Source of the DNA: Pseudogracilibacillus sp037892545
GTDB lineage: Bacteria > Bacillota > Bacilli > Bacillales > Amphibacillaceae
Direction: 5' to 3'
Assembly: GCF_037892545.1 (NCBI RefSeq)
Contig: NZ_JBBKBG010000004.1
Coordinates: 1-64,000, forward strand
DNA length: 64,000 nt
A model generated the notes under the pieces. The model was not told the origin of the DNA and made no database searches. It saw nothing but the letters and a program-made list of their open reading frames with translations. The position numbers and the translations under genes were made by a program. Positions 1 through 8,154 of the stretch are shown piece after piece (within the stretch, counting starts at the first letter, position 1; the number at the start of each line of letters is the position of its first letter).

Positions 1-21
1 ATTTTATTTCGCCGTTTTGTC

Positions 22-1404
22 TTAAATAACCCCTTGTTCGATCATTGTGTCTGCTACTTTTGTAAATCCTGCAATATTTGCTCCGACAACTAAATTTCCC
101 GGGTGGTCATATTTATTGGAAGCACGTTTACAGTTTGAATAGATAGTTTTCATAATTTTTTGTAGTTGTTCATCTACTTGTTCAACTGTCCAGCTAAGTC
201 TTTGGCTATTTTGTGCCATTTCTAATGAAGAGCAAGCGACACCACCTGCATTTACTGCTTGTGCAGGGCCAAACATAATATCATTTTCTAAAAAGACATC
301 GATTGCTTCGATGGAACAAGGCATGTTTGCTCCTTCCGCAACAACTTGTACGCCATTTTTCACTAACATTTTTGCAGATGCTTCATCGATTTCATTTTGT
401 GTCGCACAAGGAAGTGCAATATCACATGGAATGGACCAAATTTTAGATCCATCATCAAAATATTCCGCTTCAGGATGTGTTTTGACATACTCGGAAATTC
501 GTGCCCCTTCGGAAAACTTTATTCGCTTAATCGTCTGTAAACTTAGCCCATTACGGTCGTATACATATCCACTTGAATCACTACATGCGACAACTTTTGC
601 TCCTAATTTAATTGCTTTTTCCATTGCATAAATAGCAACATTTCCAGATCCAGATGTGATCACTGTTTTATTTTTAAAATCTTCACGTCTGTCTTTCAAC
701 ATTTCTTGTACGAAATAAATGGTTCCGTATCCCGTTGCCTCTGTACGACCTAAACTACCACCATAGTTTAGTCCTTTTCCAGTTAATACTCCTGCATGGT
801 ACGCTCCTTGGATACGTTTGTATTGACCAAACATATAACCAACTTCACGTTTTCCAACTCCAATATCTCCTGCAGGTACATCTATGTCCGGACCGATATG
901 GCGATATAATTCGGTCATGAAACTTTGACAGAAACGCATAATTTCGTTATCAGACTTCCCTTTTGGATCGAAGTCTGCACCACCTTTCCCGCCACCAATT
1001 GGTTGGCCAGTTAAAGAGTTCTTAAAAATTTGTGTTAAGGCTAAAAACTTCATAACACTTAAATTTACACTTGGATGGAAACGAAGGCCACCTTTATACG
1101 GGCCAAGGGCACTGTTAAATTGTACGCGGTACCCACGATTTACGTGTGTCTTTCCGTTATCGTCTATCCACGGAACCCGAAATGTAATGATTCTTTCGGG
1201 TTCAATCAATTGTTCTAATATATTTTTTTCTCTATATGTGCGATTCTTCACAAAGACTGGCACAAGAGAATTTAGTAACATTTTTGTAGCTTGTAAAAAC
1301 TCCACTTCATGTGCGTCACGTGCTTTTATTTTTTCATAAAGTTCGTCCATATAGTCGATTACTTCTTGTTCTTCCTTTGAAACGACGCGCTCTAGTTGAG
1401 TCAT
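22..1404 (-). CDS. gdhA: NADP-type glutamate dehydrogenase
   Basis: Makes glutamate from 2-oxoglutarate and ammonia (or the reverse) in the cytosol. The protein has 460 residues, the usual size of hexameric bacterial GdhA. The substrate-binding region reads GPYKGGLRFHPSV, followed by the glycine-rich QPIGGGKGGADFDPKG with the catalytic lysine and PAGDIGVGKREVG. A Rossmann segment TSGSGNVAIYAMEKA binds the cofactor. I chose the ATG at 1404 because a GGAGG lies just upstream; an in-frame ATG 28 codons earlier lacks a good site and adds residues outside the family. It is divergent from a GltC-like regulator, which suggests nitrogen or carbon-responsive control. NADP preference is inferred from overall similarity. 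Confidence 0.92.
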   Translation of the reverse strand: MTQLERVVSKEEQEVIDYMDELYEKIKARDAHEVEFLQATKMLLNSLVPVFVKNRTYREKNILEQLIEPERIITFRVPWIDDNGKTHVNRGYRVQFNSALGPYKGGLRFHPSVNLSVMKFLALTQIFKNSLTGQPIGGGKGGADFDPKGKSDNEIMRFCQSFMTELYRHIGPDIDVPAGDIGVGKREVGYMFGQYKRIQGAYHAGVLTGKGLNYGGSLGRTEATGYGTIYFVQEMLKDRREDFKNKTVITSGSGNVAIYAMEKAIKLGAKVVACSDSSGYVYDRNGLSLQTIKRIKFSEGARISEYVKTHPEAEYFDDGSKIWSIPCDIALPCATQNEIDEASAKMLVKNGVQVVAEGANMPCSIEAIDVFLENDIMFGPAQAVNAGGVACSSLEMAQNSQRLSWTVEQVDEQLQKIMKTIYSNCKRASNKYDHPGNLVVGANIAGFTKVADTMIEQGVI

Positions 1405-1488
1405 GATGCTCGCCTCCCATTTCTTTCTATTAATTCCGTCTATTCCATCTATTCTATATAATTCCTCTATTACTAATTTATCATACAT

Positions 1489-1564
1489 GTATCAATCTAA
1501 ACAATATTATTAATAGATATTATTAATGCTTTTATGAGATAATAGAAAATACGAGGTGACAAAA
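1489..1564. promoter_or_regulatory. gdhA/gltC divergent control region with LysR-type dyad
   Basis: The short gap between the divergent genes holds a direct repeat ATATTATTAAT (1504-1514 and 1517-1527). It also contains an inverted repeat ATTAATA-N5-TATTAAT (1508-1526), which has the T-N11-A form of LysR-type operators. Inference: this is the binding site for the adjacent GltC-like protein, acting on gdhA and on its own gene. Confidence 0.5.
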
Positions 1565-2470
1565 ATGGAGTTAAGACAAATAAAATATTTTATTGAAGTT
1601 GCAAAACGTGAGCATGTAACGGAAGCGGCAGATGCTTTGCATGTAGCGCAATCAGCAGTAAGCAGACAAATTTTTAATTTAGAAGAAGAACTCGGGGTAG
1701 ATTTATTTATTCGTGAAGGAAGAACGGTTCGACTAACGAGGATTGGGAAAGTTTTTTTAGAACATATGGAAAAAGCGATCAATGTGATTGATGACGCAAG
1801 ACAAGAAGTGATTGAATATACCGATCCTAAAAAAGGAACCATTCATATAGGTTTTGCAGCCAGTTTAGCATCTTATATATTACCGACGGCTATTTTTTAT
1901 TTCCGAAAACAGTATCCAGATGTAAAATTCGTGCTAAATCAAGGGACACATAGTGAACTACTTGATTGGGTGAAAAAGGGCGAAATTAATATTGCGTTAT
2001 TAGGGCCATTACCACAAGACCAAGAGAAAATAAAAAGTACAGTTCTTTTTACAGAAGATATTGTCGCTTTGTTACCGAGCAATCATTCTCTTGCAAACAG
2101 GTCTTCGTTAAAATTAATCGAATTGCGCGATGAATCGTTTGTCATGTTTCCTAAAGGGTTTATTTTACACGATGTCATTATGGAAGGTTGTTTACAACGT
2201 GGTTTCCAACCGAAAATTTCATTTGAAGGAAAAGATTTAGATGCGATTAAAGGACTTGTATCTGCGGGATTAGGTGTGACATTAATTCCGGAAGTAACAT
2301 TGGTGGATTGTTTGCCACGTGCTACCGTAAAGGTTCCTATTACCGAACCTAGTTTGAAACGATCAGTCGGTGCGATTATTCCTGCTGAACGTGAATTATT
2401 ACCAACCGAAAAATTGTTTTATCAATTTATAAAAGATTTCTTTATGCGCTTAGAAGTGTATCAAAACTAA
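1565..2470 (+). CDS. gltC: LysR-family regulator, GltC-like
   Basis: A 301-residue LysR-type transcription factor. The N-terminal winged helix-turn-helix starts MELRQIKYFIEVAKREHVT and contains HVAQSAVSRQI. The rest is a periplasmic-binding-protein-like effector domain with EGKDLDAIKGLVSAGLGVTL, very close to what I recall of Bacillus GltC. In B. subtilis GltC activates gltAB and responds to 2-oxoglutarate and glutamate; here the divergent partner is gdhA instead. Start at 1565: the in-frame GTG at 1556 is part of the GAGGTG ribosome binding site. The family call is firm; the target is inferred from gene order. Confidence 0.85.
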   Translation: MELRQIKYFIEVAKREHVTEAADALHVAQSAVSRQIFNLEEELGVDLFIREGRTVRLTRIGKVFLEHMEKAINVIDDARQEVIEYTDPKKGTIHIGFAASLASYILPTAIFYFRKQYPDVKFVLNQGTHSELLDWVKKGEINIALLGPLPQDQEKIKSTVLFTEDIVALLPSNHSLANRSSLKLIELRDESFVMFPKGFILHDVIMEGCLQRGFQPKISFEGKDLDAIKGLVSAGLGVTLIPEVTLVDCLPRATVKVPITEPSLKRSVGAIIPAERELLPTEKLFYQFIKDFFMRLEVYQN

Positions 2471-2530
2471 ATTAGTGTTACAAATCTATAAACATGCTAT
2501 GCTAATAATCGCTAAATTTGTAAAAATATA

Positions 2531-2611
2531 TTGCATCATAAAAATGAATATGTTAAGATTAAAACACAATATATAGATGAAATATAAAATTGAATACACA
2601 ATATATAGTGA
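2531..2611 (+). promoter_or_regulatory. nrd promoter with two NrdR boxes
   Basis: A sigma-A promoter is visible: -35 TTGCAT at 2531-2536, 17-bp spacer, -10 TAAGAT at 2554-2559. Two near-identical 16-mers follow, ACACAATATATAGATG (2564-2579) and ACACAATATATAGTGA (2596-2611). Both match the known NrdR box (ACACwATATATwGTGT-like), and their starts are 32 bp apart, about three helical turns, the spacing typical of NrdR box pairs. They overlap or follow the transcription start, so NrdR with ATP/dATP would block initiation or clearance. Confidence 0.85.
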
Positions 2612-2795
2612 TTAAGGTGACATACGAAAGTCTTAAAAAGGGAATCTAGTGGGAAGCTAGAACTGCCCCCGCAACTGTAATTATGTTGTTTATATGAAAG
2701 GACATGCTCACTATATGTAGTTGTTTATCGAGAGAAAGGCAACACATATAGGAAGGGGTTCTGGAGATACATATAAGTCAGGAGACCTGCCTAAT
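2611..2795 (+). ncRNA. Cobalamin (B12) riboswitch
   Basis: The leader of nrdE has the conserved core CTGCCCCCGCAACTGTAA (2663-2680) and the B12 box AGTCAGGAGACCTGCC (2776-2791), with the AAAGGGAATCTAGTGGGAA segment before the core. These are the hallmark blocks of adenosylcobalamin riboswitches. Boundaries are approximate. Because a terminator follows, B12 binding should lower expression of the class I reductase. Confidence 0.95.
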
Positions 2796-2876
2796 CGCAT
2801 TAGTTTCACTTCTCCGGGGTGAGGGATTTTCGAAACGGCATGGATATTGAAATAGTACATATTTTGTTGTCTTTTT

Positions 2877-2912
2877 AGCCGTTTATTCCTCATGCGAATA
2901 AACGGCTTTTTA
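2877..2912 (+). terminator. Riboswitch-linked intrinsic terminator before nrdE
   Basis: A perfect 12-bp stem, AGCCGTTTATTC (2877-2888) with GAATAAACGGCT (2896-2907), 7-nt loop, then a T-rich run. It lies between the B12 riboswitch and nrdE, the place of the expression platform. AAACGGC at 2833-2839 is complementary to GCCGTTT at 2878-2884 and could form a competing antiterminator. Confidence 0.9.
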
Positions 2913-2997
2913 TTATACATGTACATACGTAGGAGAACAGGAAACGAAGCGATCACCATATGGAATACGGGGATCATTTTTCAGGAGGGATTTATAG

Positions 2998-5223
2998 ATG
3001 AGCATGTTAGAGGTAGAAAACAAGGTAGAAGCATTAATGACGTTGGCACAAGAAGGATTAAATGTAGATGTCACACCATATAAAGAAAAGATGTTCAACG
3101 CAACAGAGAATGTGACAGGGTTAGATGTTCACATCGAAATGATTAAAATCGCATTAGAAAATATTGATGAAGCTAATCCGGATTGGACATACTTTGCCAG
3201 TCGTTTATATGCGGCACAATTGTATGAACAAGCTGCAGCTAACCGCGGATATGATCCAGCTGAAAAATATGGAGATTTTTATACATTAATTAATCAATTA
3301 ACGAATAAAGGCATTTATACGAATAAATTATTAGAAAAATATACAAAAGAAGAGATCGACTTTTTAGGAAGTAAGATCGAACAAGAACGCGATAGTTTAT
3401 TTCACTATTTAGCGATTTATACATTAGCGACAAGGTATTTGGCGACAGACCATGAGAAAAACGTGTTTGAATTGCCACAAGAACGTTGGATGATTATCGC
3501 CATGCATTTAATGCAGGATGAAGATCGCGAGAAACGAATGGATTATATTTTAGAAGCTTATTGGGCTTTAAGTAATTTATATATGACGGTTGCAACACCG
3601 ACAATGAATAACGCAGGAAAAACACATGGACAACTTTCTAGCTGTTTCATCGATACAGTCGAGGATAGTTTACAATCGATTTACGATGTGAATACAGACG
3701 TAGCACAGTTATCAAAAAACGGCGGTGGAATTGGTGTTTATATGGGGAAAGTCCGAGGCCGTGGGAGTGCAATCAAAGGATTTAAAGGAATGTCGAGTGG
3801 TGTTGTGCCATGGATTCGTCAGTTAAATAATACAGCGGTAAGTGTAGACCAGTTAGGTACGAGAAAAGGTGCGATCGCGATTTATTTAGATGTATGGCAT
3901 ATCGATATTGAACCGTTTTTAGATTTAAAATTAAATAACGGGGATGCACGTATGCGAGCACATGATATTTTCCCTGGGGTATGTTTACCAGATTACTTTA
4001 TGGAACAAGTAGAAGCACGTGGTGACTGGTATTTATTTGACCCACATGAAGTAAGACAAGTGATGGGGTATAGCTTAGAAGATTTTTATGATGAAGAAAA
4101 AGGTGCTGGAACGTGGCGGACGAAATATGAAGAATGTATCCGCGATGAACGTTTAACGAAAAAGAAAGTACCGGCAATTGATATTATGAAACGTATCATG
4201 ATTTCTCAGTTAGAAACAGGTACACCGTTTATGTTTTACCGTGATGAAGTAAACCGTATGAATGCAAATAGTCATGCTGGCATCATCTACTGTTCTAACC
4301 TTTGTACAGAAATTACACAAAATCAATCACCAACAGAGTTTTTAGAAGAGTATATTGAAAATGAAGATGTTATTGTGAAAAAGTACAAAACTGGGGATTA
4401 TGTTGTTTGTAACTTAAGTTCTGTCAACTTAGGTCGCGCAGTACCAGAAGGTGTTTTAGAGCGACTCATTCCGATTCAAGTAAGGATGTTGGATAATGTC
4501 ATCGATATGAACACATTGCCGATTTTACAAGCACAGCTGACAAACCAGAAATATAGAGCGGTAGGTTTAGGAACGTTCGGTTGGCATCACTTGCTTGCAC
4601 TGAAAGGTATCGAATGGGAGTCAGAAGAGGCATTAACTTACACGGATGAATTATATGAACAAATTGCTTATTTAACGATTCAAGCAAGTATGGAATTAAG
4701 TAAAGAAAAAGGAGCTTACCGTCTCTTTGAAGGAAGTAAGTGGCAATCAGGAAGCTATTTCACTTCACGTGGATATAAAGGTGAAAAGTGGGAAGCATTA
4801 AAACAAGAAGTACAAGAAAATGGTATTCGTAATGGGTATTTAATGGCAGTAGCACCGAACTCATCAACAGCGATGATTGCAGGATCCACTGCGAGTATTG
4901 ACCCGATTTTCCAAGTGTTCTATTACGAGGAGAAAAAGGACTTCAAAATTCCAGTCACTGCACCAGCATTAGACCATAAAACGTATAACATTTATCGTCG
5001 TTCTGCATATATTGTAGATCAGCGTTGGTCTGTAAAGCAAAACGCAGTAAGACAAAAGCATATTGATCAAAGTATTTCATTTAATATGTATGTACCAAAT
5101 ACGATTCGTGCGTCTGTTTTATTAAATTTACACGTACAAGCTTGGAAAGAGGGGCTAAAAACATCGTATTATGTTCGATCTACTGCGAACGATATTGAAG
5201 AATGTGAGTGGTGTCATTCATGA
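2998..5223 (+). CDS. nrdE: Class I ribonucleotide reductase, large subunit
   Basis: Catalytic subunit that reduces ribonucleotides to deoxyribonucleotides. 741 residues. Active-site elements are present: LSSCF (redox Cys), SNLCTEI (thiyl Cys with Asn and Glu), VVCNLSSVNLG (second redox Cys), the Tyr-Tyr pair in KTSYYV for radical transfer, and a C-terminal CEWC shuttle pair. The N-terminus aligns with only the later part of an ATP-cone: the usual VxKRDG-type start is missing. A TAG directly precedes the ATG, so the start cannot be earlier; AGGAGG at 2983-2988 supports it. The stop overlaps nrdI (ATGA). Control by NrdR boxes and a B12 riboswitch is visible upstream. Confidence 0.95.
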   Translation: MSMLEVENKVEALMTLAQEGLNVDVTPYKEKMFNATENVTGLDVHIEMIKIALENIDEANPDWTYFASRLYAAQLYEQAAANRGYDPAEKYGDFYTLINQLTNKGIYTNKLLEKYTKEEIDFLGSKIEQERDSLFHYLAIYTLATRYLATDHEKNVFELPQERWMIIAMHLMQDEDREKRMDYILEAYWALSNLYMTVATPTMNNAGKTHGQLSSCFIDTVEDSLQSIYDVNTDVAQLSKNGGGIGVYMGKVRGRGSAIKGFKGMSSGVVPWIRQLNNTAVSVDQLGTRKGAIAIYLDVWHIDIEPFLDLKLNNGDARMRAHDIFPGVCLPDYFMEQVEARGDWYLFDPHEVRQVMGYSLEDFYDEEKGAGTWRTKYEECIRDERLTKKKVPAIDIMKRIMISQLETGTPFMFYRDEVNRMNANSHAGIIYCSNLCTEITQNQSPTEFLEEYIENEDVIVKKYKTGDYVVCNLSSVNLGRAVPEGVLERLIPIQVRMLDNVIDMNTLPILQAQLTNQKYRAVGLGTFGWHHLLALKGIEWESEEALTYTDELYEQIAYLTIQASMELSKEKGAYRLFEGSKWQSGSYFTSRGYKGEKWEALKQEVQENGIRNGYLMAVAPNSSTAMIAGSTASIDPIFQVFYYEEKKDFKIPVTAPALDHKTYNIYRRSAYIVDQRWSVKQNAVRQKHIDQSISFNMYVPNTIRASVLLNLHVQAWKEGLKTSYYVRSTANDIEECEWCHS

Positions 5224-5654
5224 GAACTTTAATTGCTTATTTATCTTATAGCGGAAATACAGAAGAGATTGCGGAACATATTGAACGGAAATTAGTATGT
5301 GAAGGAATAGAGGTCGATATGTTATCGATTGGCATTGATTATGTACCAGACTTAAGTGTGTACGATTATATATTTCTCGGCACATTTACGTGGGATATGG
5401 GTGGAACGCCAGATGAAGTGAAAGATTTTGTATTAGAAGTCGGCTATAAACCGAATAATGTAGCAGTATTTGGTTCAGGCGATACACAATTTGGTGGAGA
5501 TGCTATGTTTTGTGGAGCTGTGGATAAATTAGTGAAGTTTTATGAGAGTAAGTGGGACGGTTTGAAAATCGAACAGTCCCCAAGAGGCTCCCAAGAAGTA
5601 TTAATTGATAACTGGCTAGAAGGAGTGTTAGAAGATGTCAGAGTTACTGCTTGA
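5220..5654 (+). CDS. nrdI: NrdI flavodoxin-like protein
   Basis: A 144-residue flavodoxin-fold protein that supplies oxidant from reduced FMN to assemble the Mn(III)2-tyrosyl radical of class Ib NrdF. The FMN phosphate-binding loop is YLSYSGNTEEIAE near the N-terminus; further conserved segments are LGTFTWDMGGTPDE and FGSGDTQFGG. It starts at the ATG overlapping the nrdE stop and overlaps nrdF by 20 bases, so the three genes are translationally coupled. The order nrdE-nrdI-nrdF, with nrdI in the middle, differs from the B. subtilis order nrdI-nrdE-nrdF. Confidence 0.88.
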   Translation: MRTLIAYLSYSGNTEEIAEHIERKLVCEGIEVDMLSIGIDYVPDLSVYDYIFLGTFTWDMGGTPDEVKDFVLEVGYKPNNVAVFGSGDTQFGGDAMFCGAVDKLVKFYESKWDGLKIEQSPRGSQEVLIDNWLEGVLEDVRVTA

Positions 5655-6678
5655 ACGTGCAAAAACGTTAGAACCGCGTAACCCGAACAAATCAACGGGG
5701 ATTTTCGGTGGAAAATCGAGTGGTATTTTAAATTGGAACGACATTGCGTATCCACATTGGTATAAAATGTATAAACGATTAGTCGGAAATTATTGGCAAG
5801 CAGATGAGGTGAACATGTCGAGTGATATTAAGCAGTTCCCTACGTTAACAGAAGAAGAACGTGATGCTTATTTAAAAATTATTGGGTTATTATCGACATT
5901 AGACGCACCACAGACGAGAACGGCGTTACTGTTTTCATTATATGCGACAGATCCATCTGTCCAGTCAATTATGGCAGTCATCGCACAACAAGAGGCGGTA
6001 CATAACGAATCATATTCATATGTACTATCTTCTGTCGTTTCACTTGCAGAACAAAATGAATCATTTGAACTCGGAAGAAAAGATCCTGTTTTATTAAAAC
6101 GAAACGAAAAGATTATGCACCATTACAATAAATTTGCCGAAGAGCCAACGATTGAAAACATCCTAAAAACGATGGTATATACGATTTTATTAGAAGGAAT
6201 GTTCTTCTATTCTGGATTTGCGTTCTTTTATAATTTAGCACGTCATAATAAAATGGTTGGAACGTCTACAATGGTAAGTTATATTAACCGTGATGAATTA
6301 GAACATGGTCGCTTCATTTCGGAAATGTTCCGTGCAACATTAGCGGAAAATCCATCTTATAACAATGAGGAATTTATTTCATGGGTATATGATAGCTTCC
6401 GTGATTCTGTTGAATTAGAAATTGAATGGTCGACTTATGTTTTAAAAGATGTGGACGGTATTAATTTAGATGAAATGGCTGGTTATGTGAAATATCGTGC
6501 CAATAAAATGTTACGAATGATGGGATTAAGTGAGTTATATCCAGAGTATACGGAAAACCCGATGAAATGGATTCGTGCCTATGTAGATAATTTTGATGGT
6601 ACAAAAACGGACTTTTTTGAACAAACATCAAGACAATATACGAAAACAAGTGATTTAAACGGTTTTGACGATCTATAA
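5635..6678 (+). CDS. nrdF: Class I ribonucleotide reductase, small (radical) subunit
   Basis: A 347-residue ferritin-like dimetal subunit that holds the tyrosyl radical. The metal ligands are all there: Asp in STLDAPQ, Glu and His in QQEAVHNESY, Glu in LLEGMFFYSG, and Glu and His in RDELEHGRF. The radical Tyr follows EAVH by four residues (HNESY). So it is not one of the metal-free class Ie variants. It starts inside the end of nrdI, with GGAGTG as ribosome binding site. With NrdI present, a Mn-using class Ib enzyme is likely, though the large subunit has a partial NrdA-like N-terminus. Confidence 0.93.
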   Translation: MSELLLERAKTLEPRNPNKSTGIFGGKSSGILNWNDIAYPHWYKMYKRLVGNYWQADEVNMSSDIKQFPTLTEEERDAYLKIIGLLSTLDAPQTRTALLFSLYATDPSVQSIMAVIAQQEAVHNESYSYVLSSVVSLAEQNESFELGRKDPVLLKRNEKIMHHYNKFAEEPTIENILKTMVYTILLEGMFFYSGFAFFYNLARHNKMVGTSTMVSYINRDELEHGRFISEMFRATLAENPSYNNEEFISWVYDSFRDSVELEIEWSTYVLKDVDGINLDEMAGYVKYRANKMLRMMGLSELYPEYTENPMKWIRAYVDNFDGTKTDFFEQTSRQYTKTSDLNGFDDL

Positions 6679-6697
6679 AAACAAAAACAACATAATG

Positions 6698-6836
6698 ATG
6701 AGGTTTGGGTATAGTTGGAATACGATACAGACACATGAATTGGGTGAATAATCATCATATACGCGACAAACTCGCTTTATTCATTCGCTAATTCTTGGTC
6801 TTATCGATCATTTCCTCTTCTATCCAAACCTCATTT
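6698..6836 (+). other. Long nested inverted repeat after nrdF
   Basis: ATGAGGTTTGG (6698-6708) pairs with CCAAACCTCAT (6824-6834), and the ~60-nt arms continue to match imperfectly: GATACAGAC with GTCTTATC, GAATT with AATTC, GAATAA with TTATTC, ending in a GCGA-CAAAC-TCGC tip. A T-rich run (ATTTTTATATTTT) follows. It could be an unusually long terminator, a structured RNA, or a MITE-like palindrome. No copy of it was noticed elsewhere in the window. Confidence 0.6.
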
Positions 6837-6944
6837 TTATATTTTACATAAGAATGTGCAAACTAATGACAAACGAAGCAAATCATTAGCTTTAAATTGG
6901 TTTTTCCTTCATGTATACTATTAAGAAGGAAAGGAAGATAATGT

Positions 6945-8120
6945 ATGCAAGATGATCATCAAGATAAGATTTTCACGAAAGATTTCGCATTTATTTGGCT
7001 TGCGAACTTTTTTATTTTTTTAGGGTTTCAAATGACGTTACCAACATTACCGATTTTCGTCAAAGAACTAGGTGGTTCAGATCAATTAGTCGGACTAATC
7101 GTTGGTATTTTTACTTTCTCAGCACTTTTGTTTCGACCGTATGCAGGACATGCATTAGAAACAAAAGGAAGAGGCCGAGTCTATTTATTTGGCCTACTTT
7201 TATTTATTATATCTGTTGGGACATTCGGTTTCATGACAAGTATGGTAATGTTATTCGTCATGCGTGTTATACAAGGAGTCGGATGGGGATTTTCAACGAC
7301 AGCTTCAGGTACAATTGCAACAGACTTAATACCACCAACAAGACGTGGAGAAGGAATGGGTTACTATGGGCTTTCTGGTAATTTAGCTTTAGCTTTTGGC
7401 CCCGCTCTAGGTCTTTCACTGGTAGGTGTTATTTCATTTAAAGCACTCTTTTTAAGCAGTGCTACATTAGGTGTCATAGCATTTTTGTTATCGATGAACA
7501 TAAAATATAAAAAAGTAGCACAGTCTCCTCATCGAACAAAAGTAGCCCGCTTTGACGTATTAGAAAAGTCAGCGATTAATCCTGCAATTATATTATTTTT
7601 TATTACATTGACATTCGGTGGAATTGCATCGTTTCTTCCGTTACATGCAGTAGAAAAAGATGTAGCTGGAATTGAAATGTATTTTATTTTTTATGCAGCA
7701 TTTTTAATGTTATCTCGTATTTTTGCTGGGAAAATATATGATAATAGAGGAGATTTATATGTGATCCCACCAGGTATATTACTCGTATTTACTGCGATGT
7801 TATTACTTGCATGGTTACCGAACACCGTAACGTTAATAGTTGCAGGAAGTTTATACGGATTTGGTTTTGGCATGATTCAACCTGCATTACAAGCATGGGC
7901 GGTAGATAAAGCTGAGGTGAATCGAAAAGGAATGGCAAATGCAACGTTTTTCTCTTTCTTTGACTTAGGTGTTGGGATTGGTGCGATGGTGTTTGGACAG
8001 ATTGCATTTTTATTCGGCTATAAATATATTTATATCGTATCCGCAGTTTCTGCGATTGTTGCATTAACGTACTATTTGTATTTAGTTTTATCAGGAAGAC
8101 GTAATCCACGTAAAGCTTAA
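6945..8120 (+). CDS. MFS transporter
   Basis: A 391-residue integral membrane protein with about 12 hydrophobic segments and major facilitator motifs: an A-like loop near FRPYAGHALETKGRGRVY between segments 2 and 3, and VMRVIQGVGWGFSTTASGTIA in segments 4-5. AAGGAAG lies before the ATG. Family knowledge makes it a proton-driven exporter of small molecules, but the substrate cannot be read from the sequence. It stands alone between the nrd operon and the helicase gene, 34 bp upstream of the latter and possibly co-transcribed with it. Confidence 0.8.
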   Translation: MQDDHQDKIFTKDFAFIWLANFFIFLGFQMTLPTLPIFVKELGGSDQLVGLIVGIFTFSALLFRPYAGHALETKGRGRVYLFGLLLFIISVGTFGFMTSMVMLFVMRVIQGVGWGFSTTASGTIATDLIPPTRRGEGMGYYGLSGNLALAFGPALGLSLVGVISFKALFLSSATLGVIAFLLSMNIKYKKVAQSPHRTKVARFDVLEKSAINPAIILFFITLTFGGIASFLPLHAVEKDVAGIEMYFIFYAAFLMLSRIFAGKIYDNRGDLYVIPPGILLVFTAMLLLAWLPNTVTLIVAGSLYGFGFGMIQPALQAWAVDKAEVNRKGMANATFFSFFDLGVGIGAMVFGQIAFLFGYKYIYIVSAVSAIVALTYYLYLVLSGRRNPRKA

Positions 8121-8154
8121 AGGAATCGAATTTAACGATAAAGGATAGATATGG

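Noticed and set aside
1405..1488. 28-residue N-terminal extension of GdhA
   Set aside because: GGAGG sits at proper distance from the ATG at 1404; the extension is not seen in the family and lacks its own site.
5635..6678. Metal-free (class Ie) NrdF
   Set aside because: All six metal ligands and the radical tyrosine are present.
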